Positions 16,212 through 24,321 of a stretch of 64,000 nucleotides of DNA are shown here, piece after piece. The notes below the pieces were generated by a model. It did not search any database, was not told where the DNA came from, and was given only the letters and a program-made list of their open reading frames with translations. The stretch is from Caldilineaceae bacterium (GTDB lineage Bacteria; Chloroflexota; Anaerolineae; Caldilineales; Caldilineaceae), in contig JAHBVF010000008.1 in the NCBI GenBank assembly GCA_019637685.1, positions 62,001 through 126,000 on the forward strand, read 5' to 3'. A program made the position numbers and the translations under genes. Position 1 is the stretch's first letter. Each line of letters opens with the position of its first letter.

Positions 16212-17405
16212 ATGACCAATAAAACTCTTTTCCGTATACGATTCAGGCCCGCATGTGTGGTACTGGTGGGCGTGTTTCTGCTCACCGGCTGCCTTTCGCC
16301 CATGCGCGCCTTGCCCACACCCACGCCCTGGCCCACGCCCACTGTCTCGCCCCAGGCGCTGTACACAGTGGAGCGTGCCACACTGATGGACCAGTTTGAG
16401 TTCAACGGCGAAGTGGTGCCATTGGTGTGGGAGCCGCTCAGCTTTCGCACGGAAGGCACGCTGGGCACAATCCACAAAGTCGAGGGCGATGTGGTCGCCG
16501 AGGGCGATCTGTTGGCCGAACTGGAGATGCCTGACCTGACCGAAGCATTGGAGCAGGCGCAACTGGTTCTTGTCCAGGCCCAGGACAGCCAACTGGACAG
16601 CGAGCGCCAACGATCTTTTGCTCTGCAACGGGCCGAACTGGAATTGCGCAGGGCCGAACTTCTTCTGGAAACACTGCGCAACAGCGGCGACGCCAATGCC
16701 ATTCGGATGCAGGAAATCAGTGTGCAACTGGCCCAATTGGCTGTGGAAGAGCAAAAGACAGATGTCGATCCGGCCCTGGCGCGCACCATCGCCAAAGCCG
16801 AATTGGAAGTGCAGGCACTACAGCGTCAGATCGAAGATCGGCGGCTGCGTGCCCCCTTTGACGGCAGTGTAATTGCGGTGGGCTTGGGTCTGCCGGGCAT
16901 CCGCAGCACAGGCAACCGTCCCCAGCCCCACACACCCATCCCCGCGTATACACCCCTGCTGGTGGTAGCCCAGACAGAGCCGCTGATTGTCATTGCTTCC
17001 AAAGACACGCCGCGCCTGGCCGAATTGCAGGTGGGCCAGCCAGTCACCTTCACCCACTATCTGGCGCGGGACGAACCCTTTGGCGGAGAAGTGAGCGCTT
17101 TGCCTGCCCTCAGCGCCGCGCCCAATCAACCCGGCTTTCGGGATTCTCTGCAAATTGACATCTCTGGGGAACACCCCCCTTTGAAGATCGGCGATTTTGT
17201 CCAGGTGCGTGTGCTCCTGTCTGTGAATACAGACGCACTGGTTCTGCCCGATAGCGCGGTCCGCCGTTTTGCCGGGCGCACGTTTGTGATTATGCAGGAC
17301 GGCGAACGGGAGAAGCGCATTGACATCAAAATCGGGCTGGAGGCCAATGGGCAGGTTGAGATTCTGGAAGGTCTGCAGGAGGGCGATGTGGTGATCGGCT
17401 CATGA
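16212..17405 (+). CDS. Membrane-fusion lipoprotein of an ABC exporter (HlyD/MacA-like)
   Basis: 397 residues. The signal peptide ends in a lipobox LLTGC with C27, so it is anchored at the outer face of the cytoplasmic membrane. A short Pro/Thr linker (ALPTPTPWPTPT) is followed by a lipoyl/barrel half (TEGTLGTIHKVEGDVVAEGD), an alpha-helical hairpin around 105-205, the second lipoyl half (RRLRAPFDGSVIAVGLG) and a beta-barrel end. I chose ATG 16212 because it starts the signal peptide; the frame is open upstream without a ribosome site. The stop overlaps the next ATG (ATGA). It partners the permease and ATPase downstream, perhaps for lipid, glycolipid or peptide export. Confidence 0.87.
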   Translation: MTNKTLFRIRFRPACVVLVGVFLLTGCLSPMRALPTPTPWPTPTVSPQALYTVERATLMDQFEFNGEVVPLVWEPLSFRTEGTLGTIHKVEGDVVAEGDLLAELEMPDLTEALEQAQLVLVQAQDSQLDSERQRSFALQRAELELRRAELLLETLRNSGDANAIRMQEISVQLAQLAVEEQKTDVDPALARTIAKAELEVQALQRQIEDRRLRAPFDGSVIAVGLGLPGIRSTGNRPQPHTPIPAYTPLLVVAQTEPLIVIASKDTPRLAELQVGQPVTFTHYLARDEPFGGEVSALPALSAAPNQPGFRDSLQIDISGEHPPLKIGDFVQVRVLLSVNTDALVLPDSAVRRFAGRTFVIMQDGEREKRIDIKIGLEANGQVEILEGLQEGDVVIGS

Positions 17406-20233
17406 ACTGGCGTATCTTTACCCTGGCCTATCGCCGCCTGCAAAGCCGCCTGGGGCTGACAATCCTCTCTCTGCTGAGTGTGGTTTTGGCAGTGGGAATG
17501 GTCGCCAGCATCCCCGTTTTTTCCCAAGGGGTCAGCTATCTGCTGCTGCGCGACGAACTGTTAGCCCTGGGGAAATTCTATCATCGCCCGCCCTTGACCA
17601 CCCGTCTCTATTATGTGGCCAAAGAGAACGCACCCCTCTCGCTGGACGATGCCCAGGCACTTGACAAAACTTTCCGCGATCTCATTGTGGGCCGCACGGG
17701 TCTCCCCATAAAAGAGACAGCCACGTATGTGGGCAGCCCCAGCCTGACTTTGCAGCCGGCCGCGGGCGACACACACTACCCGGAGACGGACAAAGGGGTG
17801 ATCGCAAAGGACCTTTCCCTGTCGGTTGTCACCAATATTGGCGATCACATCACAATTGTCGAAGGCGAACCCTTCGGTCAGCCCAGCGGCGACCGGATGG
17901 CGACCTGGGTTTACGAAACGTTGAGCCGCCAACTGGGGCTGCACGTGGGCGAAAATTATGAAATGGTGAGCCTGCGCAATGGCACCAGCATTCCGATTAC
18001 AGTAGCGGGTATTTGGCGCGAGGCCGACGTCGAGGACTTCTACTGGACCAGCACAACAGTGCTGTGGCGCAACGTCCTTCTGGTCACAGAGGATGTGTAC
18101 AGGAGCGCGGTCGAACCCAATTTCCCCCAGAAGACCGGATTCACGGCCTGGTATGTCGTGCCCGACGACAGCGCGTTAACCCTGGCGCGGGCCGACTCCG
18201 CCGCGGCCGGGCTGGAACTGGCCCCCAGCCTGGCCGACCGTATCTTTCCCGGCGTGCGTATGGATGTCTCACCCGAAGCCCAACTTAAACGCTATCTTCA
18301 GCGCCGAACCAGTCTTTCGGCTTTGCTGGTTGGTTTTAGCCTGCCTGCCATGGGTTTGCTTTTCTTCTTTATGTGGCTGCTTTCCAGTGTAACTGCCCAA
18401 TTCCAGCGGGAGGAAGCGGCTATTTTGGCCAGCCGTGGCACAAGCCGCCGATTTTTGATGGCCCTGGCTGTGGTGGAAACAGTGCTGTTGTTGGTGATCG
18501 GCGCGCCACTGGGCCTGGGGCTGAGCCTTGCCATGGCCCGTCTGATGGGGCTGGCCTCCAACTTTCTGGTGTTCACCCGCCGCACAGAATTTCCGGCCAG
18601 CCTGTGGGAGACGGACTGGCGTTTGCTGGGCATAGCCCTGCTGATTCTATTGCTGGCGCGGCTCGTCCCCACCCTGGCCGCGGCCCGTGCGGGAATTGTC
18701 GCTCATCTGCGCGAACGCTCGCGCCCGCGCATCCCATCCGGACTGGTCAAGCTGGCTGTGGACAGCGCGCTGGTTCTGGTCACGTACTACGCCTATCAGC
18801 AGCTCAGCCAGCGGGGCACACTGGGCATCATCGGCTGGGAGCCGTCGGGCGATCCCTTCCGGGACCCGTTGCTGCTCTTGACGCCATCCATCTTTGTGCT
18901 TACGGGTGCTCTGTTGCTCACCCATCTCTTCCCACTGATTATGCGCCCCCTGGACCGTTTGGGCGGACGCCTGAAATCCTTCCCCGTCTATATGGCGCTG
19001 CGCCAGCTTCACCGCCAGGGAGGACACTACAGCAGCTCCCTCTGCCTGGTGATGATCTGCCTGAGCCTGGGCGCGTTTTACTCGTCCATGGCCCTCAGCC
19101 TGAACGAGTGGCTGGTGGAGCGTATCCGCTATCAGGTGGGGTCGGACTACAAATTTGAGCAGGGGCTGCCACCGCCCTCGATGGGCGGCCCTTCGGAAGC
19201 GGGCGACACTGGCAATCCGGATGTGGTCAACGCCTGGCTATTGCCCCTGAGCGATTACACGGCGATTCCCGGTGTGAACCAGGCGGCTCGGGTCGGTCAA
19301 TTCGATGCAACGGTGAAGTTTTCTCTGGGCGGGCAGCCCCTTTTCCTGGGGATCGACCGCCTGGAATTACCCCAGGTGCTCTACTATCGCAGCGATTTCT
19401 CCCCGGCGTCGCTGGGTGATCTGATGAATCGGCTGGGTATGTATCCCAACGGCGTGCTGGTCTCCCGGCGCTTTTTACAGCGCACCCGGCTGTTGGAGGG
19501 CCAACAGTTGGAGGCCACAGTCAAAATCGACTTCGACCGCTACGATCTGAATTTTCTAATCGTGGGCGTCTACGACTACTTCCCCACTGTCTATCCCAGC
19601 GATCAGGAGGTGATCATCGGGAATCTGGATTTCCTCTTTGCCCAGGCAGGCAGGGAAACTTTTCACCAGATTTGGATGAAGACCGAACCGGGAGCCGATC
19701 CATCCGCCATCTCCGATGCCGTCCTGGGATTGGGTGTCTATCCCGTGAAACAGGCGGATGCCCAGGCCCTGATTACCCTGGACGAGGAGCGGGTTGAACG
19801 GATCGGGCTTTTTGGCGTGCTTTCCGTTGGCTTCCTGGCCACCGCGCTGCTGGCCTGCCTGGGACTGCTGGTGTACACCTATTCCTCGCTACAGGGACGA
19901 TTGCAGCAGATCAGTGTGCTGCGCGCCATCGGTATCCGAACCCGTCATGTTTTGCGGATGGTCAGCCTGGAATATGCGGGCGTGATCGTCTATGGCATTG
20001 TGGGCGGGGTGGTGTTGGGTGTGCTCACTTCCCATCTCTTCGTCCCCTTTTTCCGGGTCAGCGGCGATCCCGTTTTTGCCCTGCCGCCGTTCATCCGCCA
20101 CATCGACTGGGCCAAAATTACCTGGCTGACCCTGGCCTTCCTGGCGATTCTGGTGCTTTCCCAGGCGATTATTCTGGGGCAGGCCACGCGCCGGGATATT
20201 TTTCAGATTCTGCGTATGGGGCAGCGGGAATAG
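17402..20233 (+). CDS. Large FtsX-like ABC transporter permease
   Basis: 943 residues. It has the duplicated FtsX/MacB layout: an N-terminal membrane segment (TILSLLSVVLAVGMVASIPV), a large extracytoplasmic domain to about 300, a group of membrane helices near 310-340, 355-380 and 400-425, another pair near 500, a second extracytoplasmic domain, and a final three-helix FtsX domain (about 805-830, 855-880, 905-925). Such permeases use mechanotransmission rather than a classic transport channel. It overlaps the adaptor gene by four bases. Its ATPase is encoded two genes on, after an oxidoreductase gene. Confidence 0.88.
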   Translation: MNWRIFTLAYRRLQSRLGLTILSLLSVVLAVGMVASIPVFSQGVSYLLLRDELLALGKFYHRPPLTTRLYYVAKENAPLSLDDAQALDKTFRDLIVGRTGLPIKETATYVGSPSLTLQPAAGDTHYPETDKGVIAKDLSLSVVTNIGDHITIVEGEPFGQPSGDRMATWVYETLSRQLGLHVGENYEMVSLRNGTSIPITVAGIWREADVEDFYWTSTTVLWRNVLLVTEDVYRSAVEPNFPQKTGFTAWYVVPDDSALTLARADSAAAGLELAPSLADRIFPGVRMDVSPEAQLKRYLQRRTSLSALLVGFSLPAMGLLFFFMWLLSSVTAQFQREEAAILASRGTSRRFLMALAVVETVLLLVIGAPLGLGLSLAMARLMGLASNFLVFTRRTEFPASLWETDWRLLGIALLILLLARLVPTLAAARAGIVAHLRERSRPRIPSGLVKLAVDSALVLVTYYAYQQLSQRGTLGIIGWEPSGDPFRDPLLLLTPSIFVLTGALLLTHLFPLIMRPLDRLGGRLKSFPVYMALRQLHRQGGHYSSSLCLVMICLSLGAFYSSMALSLNEWLVERIRYQVGSDYKFEQGLPPPSMGGPSEAGDTGNPDVVNAWLLPLSDYTAIPGVNQAARVGQFDATVKFSLGGQPLFLGIDRLELPQVLYYRSDFSPASLGDLMNRLGMYPNGVLVSRRFLQRTRLLEGQQLEATVKIDFDRYDLNFLIVGVYDYFPTVYPSDQEVIIGNLDFLFAQAGRETFHQIWMKTEPGADPSAISDAVLGLGVYPVKQADAQALITLDEERVERIGLFGVLSVGFLATALLACLGLLVYTYSSLQGRLQQISVLRAIGIRTRHVLRMVSLEYAGVIVYGIVGGVVLGVLTSHLFVPFFRVSGDPVFALPPFIRHIDWAKITWLTLAFLAILVLSQAIILGQATRRDIFQILRMGQRE

Positions 20234-20292
20234 CCGCGGGGCCGGGCGACCGTATCCATCACACAACGCACTCGGATGCACAAGGAGTTGGA

Positions 20293-21390
20293 ATGAAAAC
20301 CTATCGGGCAGGACTTGTCGGCTGTGGCCGAATCGGCACACTGTGGGAGACCGATCCCCCCACGCCAGTCACCCACGCCGGTGCCGTGGCTGTGCTCCCC
20401 CAGACCGAAATGGTGGCGGGGACCAGCCGGGGCGCTGAGCATCTGCACGCCTTTGGCAAACGCTGGGGCGTAGACGCGCTCTATCACGACTACCGGGAGA
20501 TGTTTGCCCGTGAAAAGCTGGACATTGTCTGCATCGCCACCCATCCGGGTCTGCACCGGGGGATTGTGGAAGCCGCGGTGGCCGCGGGCGTCAAAGGGAT
20601 TCTCTGCGAAAAGCCCCTGGCGTTGAGCCTGACCGACGCCGACGCGCTGGTGGCAGCCTGCGGATCCGCGGGCTGTGTGCTCTCCGTCAACCATTCCCGG
20701 CGCTGGGACCCGGCCCACCGCAAAGCCAAGGAGATGATCGATGCCGGGCTGATCGGCGATCTGGTGACACTCTACGGTTTCTGCCAGGGCGTCAAGCCTT
20801 TTCCCGCCTGGACAGCCGACGAAGAGGGGCCGCTCATCCACGACGCCGTCCATCTTTTTGACCTCTTCCGTCTCTTTGGCGGCGAGCCGACGTCGGTGGT
20901 GGGCACAGCCGTGCGTCGTGTCCACCCCTTCCGCGTGGAGGATGACAGCCAGGCGATCTTCACCTTTGCCAATGGGCTGAGTGGCGTGGCAATTGTCAAC
21001 GAACTGACCCGCTATCACCGCTTTGGCATCGAAATTCAGGGAACGGATGGCGTCATTCTGATCGATGGCAACGGGCCGAGCTGGCAGAAAAGCGTGGATC
21101 GCACGGACCGTATCAACGAGCCCAATGCCCAGATCGAATGGTATCAGTTAGATCCGGAACCCTTTCCGGCGTTGCCCGCCACCAGTTCGATTTTGGAAGC
21201 CATGCGCGAACTGGTCCACTGTATGGAGACCGGCGACACCCCCAGTTCGCCGGGCGAAGATGGCGTGGCTTCTCTGGAAATGGTGATGGGGGTCTATGAG
21301 TCCCAGCGGCGTGGCAACCAGCCAGTCACATTTCCCCTGGCCGAGCGGGCGTCTGTGCTCTATCAATTGCGAGATGAGGGACACTTTTGA
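20293..21390 (+). CDS. Gfo/Idh/MocA family oxidoreductase inside the exporter operon
   Basis: 365 residues. It starts MKTYRAGLVGCGRIGTLWE with a normal GxGxxG, and EKP is at 106-108 (GILCEKPLAL). The C-terminal domain has LIHDAVHLFD with H187. A ribosome site AAGGAG lies before the ATG. The opening resembles the oxidoreductases at 38843 and 41462 (YRxxxxGxxRxG followed by an acidic stretch). The stop overlaps the start of the double ATPase by four bases, so it is translated with the exporter even though the family has no known transport role. It may modify the exported substrate, or may simply have inserted there. Confidence 0.88.
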   Translation: MKTYRAGLVGCGRIGTLWETDPPTPVTHAGAVAVLPQTEMVAGTSRGAEHLHAFGKRWGVDALYHDYREMFAREKLDIVCIATHPGLHRGIVEAAVAAGVKGILCEKPLALSLTDADALVAACGSAGCVLSVNHSRRWDPAHRKAKEMIDAGLIGDLVTLYGFCQGVKPFPAWTADEEGPLIHDAVHLFDLFRLFGGEPTSVVGTAVRRVHPFRVEDDSQAIFTFANGLSGVAIVNELTRYHRFGIEIQGTDGVILIDGNGPSWQKSVDRTDRINEPNAQIEWYQLDPEPFPALPATSSILEAMRELVHCMETGDTPSSPGEDGVASLEMVMGVYESQRRGNQPVTFPLAERASVLYQLRDEGHF

Positions 21391-23267
21391 TCGAATCCAC
21401 TGTTGAACCGACTGGTTCTCCCTTTATACTCTGCGAAAATCTCGTCAAAATTTACAAAGTAGACGATCTGGAAGTCGTCGCGCTCCAGGGGCTTGACCTG
21501 GAAGTGCAGGCGGGCGAGTTTCTGGCAATTGTCGGTGCCAGCGGCAGCGGTAAATCGTCTCTGCTCAATATGCTGGGCGGTTTGGATCGTCCTTCCGCTG
21601 GCCGTCTGCTGGTGGGCGGGCAGGATTTGCTCAAATTCAGTGAGCAAGAACTGGCCCGCTATCGGTTGACGCAGGTTGGCTTTGTCTGGCAACAGTCGGC
21701 CCGCAATCTGCTGCCCTATCTGACCGCCCAGGAAAATGTGGAGCTGCCCCTGGTGGCCGCGGGCGCGCCCGCCAACACCAGTGCCCGGTACGCCCAGGAA
21801 CTCCTCGACGCGGTGGGGCTGGCTGATCGGCGACGGCATTATCTGGCCCAACTCTCCGGCGGGCAACAGCAGCGGGTGGCGATTGCCGTGGCCCTGGCCA
21901 ACCGCCCCCAACTGCTGCTGGCCGACGAACCCACCGGTGAAGTCGATTCGGCTACGGCCCAGCTGATCTGGCAGGCGTTGCGCACGTTGAGCCAGCGTTT
22001 CAACCTGACTGTCGTCATTGTCTCCCACGACCGGGCCATTGCCCGGGTGGTGGATCGGGTAGTGAGCATTCGCGATGGCAAGACCAGCTCGGAAACCGTG
22101 CGCCACCACCCGATCAATTATTCAGGAACAGGCCAGAGCAGTCACCCCCACAGCGCCGAAGATTTTCACGGCGAGCATTTGCACGAGGAGCACTTTCAGG
22201 AGCGGGTGGTGTTGGATGTGGCCGGTCGTGTCCAATTGCCCCGGGACTATCTGATCCAGCGGGGCATCAAAACCCGGGCGACAGTGGAACTGGTGGACGA
22301 CGGTATTCTGGTGCGGGCGTTGGCATCCCCCCCGACAGGCGAGGAATCCTTCGCGCCTGTCGCGCCGGGGCTTGCCCTCTCTGCGGTGGAGGAACGGGTG
22401 TCACAGCCGGAGGATGACCAGCAGGTGCTTCTGCCGGACCAGCCCCTCTCCTGGTGGCAACGGCTGCTGGGGCGCAAAGCTGCCCCCCCGTTGGAAATGT
22501 CCGCGTGCGGCGAGGCAATGCCTGCCTCCGCCTTTGGCAAAGGCGGCACTGTCCCCACGCATCCATTCAGCCCCGCGGATGCTGACGACGGTACGCCCAT
22601 CATTTCTGCCCAGGGATTGCGCCGCCATTACGCGGTGGGCAGCGAAGAGGTGCAGGCTCTGCGGGGCGTGGATGTAGACATTGCACGCCACAGTCTGGTC
22701 GTCTTCAAAGGGCGTTCCGGTTCGGGCAAGACGACACTGCTCAATCTGATCGGCGGACTGGACCAGCCTACCAGTGGTCGGGTGATGCTTTTTGGGCAAG
22801 ATTTGAGCCAGCTTTCCGACGACGCGCGCACGACTTTGCGCCAGCAGCGCATTGGCTTTGTCTTCCAGTCGTTCTCGCTTATGCCCACTTTTTCGGCGAT
22901 GGAAAATGTGGAGATGCTCCTGCGCGTGGCCCAGATGGACGAATCAACCCGCCGCGCCCGCGCGCTGGACTGTCTGACACTGGTGGGGTTGCGCCGTTGG
23001 GCCGATCACCGCCCCTTTGAGATGTCGGGCGGGCAGCAGCAGCGGCTCTCCATTGCCCGCGCCCTGGCCTGCGCGCCAGAGGTGATTATCGCCGATGAAC
23101 CGACCAGCAGCCTCGACAGCGAGACTGGGCGGCAGGTGCTGGAACTCTTCCAGAAGCTGGTGGAGGAAGAGGGCTTTACTGTGCTTATGGCCAGCCACGA
23201 CCCGGCCAGCGACGAGTTTGCGACCCACGTGTACGAACTGCGCGACGGGATTGTCGTGGCAGCCTGA
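21387..23267 (+). CDS. Fused double ABC ATPase with internal His-rich linker and AbrB-like domain
   Basis: 626 residues. ABC domain 1 (12-232): Walker A GASGSGKS 50-57, signature LSGGQ 156-160, Walker B LLLADE 176-181, switch H214. ABC domain 2 (404-626): GRSGSGKT 442-449, MSGGQ 546-550, VIIADE 566-571, H604. Both are LolD/MacB-type. Between them lie a linker with eight His (240-269) and, at about 274-312, a stretch VLDVAGRVQLPRDYLIQRG followed by KTRATVELVDDGILVR, which looks like a SpoVT/AbrB swapped-hairpin unit. It starts with TTG 21387, overlapping the oxidoreductase stop, with GAGATGAGGG upstream. It should energise the permease at 17402. Confidence 0.87.
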   Translation: MIESTVEPTGSPFILCENLVKIYKVDDLEVVALQGLDLEVQAGEFLAIVGASGSGKSSLLNMLGGLDRPSAGRLLVGGQDLLKFSEQELARYRLTQVGFVWQQSARNLLPYLTAQENVELPLVAAGAPANTSARYAQELLDAVGLADRRRHYLAQLSGGQQQRVAIAVALANRPQLLLADEPTGEVDSATAQLIWQALRTLSQRFNLTVVIVSHDRAIARVVDRVVSIRDGKTSSETVRHHPINYSGTGQSSHPHSAEDFHGEHLHEEHFQERVVLDVAGRVQLPRDYLIQRGIKTRATVELVDDGILVRALASPPTGEESFAPVAPGLALSAVEERVSQPEDDQQVLLPDQPLSWWQRLLGRKAAPPLEMSACGEAMPASAFGKGGTVPTHPFSPADADDGTPIISAQGLRRHYAVGSEEVQALRGVDVDIARHSLVVFKGRSGSGKTTLLNLIGGLDQPTSGRVMLFGQDLSQLSDDARTTLRQQRIGFVFQSFSLMPTFSAMENVEMLLRVAQMDESTRRARALDCLTLVGLRRWADHRPFEMSGGQQQRLSIARALACAPEVIIADEPTSSLDSETGRQVLELFQKLVEEEGFTVLMASHDPASDEFATHVYELRDGIVVAA

Positions 23268-23296
23268 CCCATGCGACACCACACGGGAGAATCCAC

Positions 23297-24319
23297 ATGA
23301 CTGAATTGCGCATTGCCCTGCTTGGCTCCGGCTATATGGGGCGCACCTACGCGGAGTGTATTGCCAAACACAACAGCCGGGCCAGATTGGCCGCGATCAG
23401 CGGGGGCACGCGTGCGCCCGGCCTGGCAGCGGAGTATGGGGTGGATTTTGTGGAGGCGTATGCCGACCTGCTGGCCCGGGACGACGTGGATGCTGTGCTG
23501 ATTGCCACGCCCCACATCAACCACATTGACCAAGTGTTGCAGGCTGCCCAGGCTGGCAAACATGTCCTCTGCGAAAAGCCCCTGGCCACTTCGGTGGCAG
23601 ACTGCACCCGAATGATCGATAGCTGTCGTCAGGCGGGTGTGATGTTGCAGGTGATCCAGACTTTGCGTTTTCGGGGCGTGCCCGCACGTGCCAAACAGTT
23701 GATCGCGGCTGGCGCGATCGGTGATGTGTGGATGATCCGCGGCCAGACACTGGTGCGCAATTATATCATCGACAAATCTTCCTGGGCCGCCCAGCCCGAA
23801 AACGGCGGCGCGTTCCTGGATATGGGTGTCCACAATTTTGATATTATGCGGTTTTGGTCCGGGTCCGAGGTGCGCCGGGTCTTCAGCCAGATCAATACCT
23901 ATGGCACAATCGACGCGCCGGGCATGAGCGCTATGACCCAACTTACAATGGTAAACGGCGTCAGTGTCCAGCAATGGATGTCCTTTGAGGTTTCCACTGC
24001 CTATATGACGGGCAGCCAGCACATCTATCACATTCTGGGCGAAGAGGGAATGATTGAAGTGGACGGCTATGGCAAGCTGCTGCTGGCCAAGGGCGACACT
24101 GTAGAAACAGTGTGGGAGCAACCCAGCTTCGACTTTGTCAACCGCCCGCTTGACCCCATCCGGCTGGAAGCCTTCTACACCCAAATTCAAGCCTTTGTGG
24201 ACGATCTGCTGGATGACCGCCCGGCCACAGTTCCCGGCGAGGAGGGACGGGCCGCGGTGGCGATTGTCGAGGCCGCCAGGGAATCGGCCCGCAGCGGGCA
24301 AGCAGTGGAGATGCGTTGA
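23297..24319 (+). CDS. Gfo/Idh/MocA family oxidoreductase (canonical motifs)
   Basis: 340 residues. GSGYMG at 10-15, EKP at 93-95 (HVLCEKPLAT) and LDMGVHNFD with D175 and H179: the complete inositol/sugar dehydrogenase signature. It should oxidise a ring hydroxyl with NAD(P) in the cytoplasm. It starts 29 bases after the ATPase, with GGGAGA upstream, and its stop lies two bases before the ATG of the heparinase-like gene, so oxidoreductase and lyase are co-translated. This pairing suggests action on a uronic acid or glycan fragment released by the lyase. Confidence 0.9.
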   Translation: MTELRIALLGSGYMGRTYAECIAKHNSRARLAAISGGTRAPGLAAEYGVDFVEAYADLLARDDVDAVLIATPHINHIDQVLQAAQAGKHVLCEKPLATSVADCTRMIDSCRQAGVMLQVIQTLRFRGVPARAKQLIAAGAIGDVWMIRGQTLVRNYIIDKSSWAAQPENGGAFLDMGVHNFDIMRFWSGSEVRRVFSQINTYGTIDAPGMSAMTQLTMVNGVSVQQWMSFEVSTAYMTGSQHIYHILGEEGMIEVDGYGKLLLAKGDTVETVWEQPSFDFVNRPLDPIRLEAFYTQIQAFVDDLLDDRPATVPGEEGRAAVAIVEAARESARSGQAVEMR

Positions 24320-24321
24320 CG

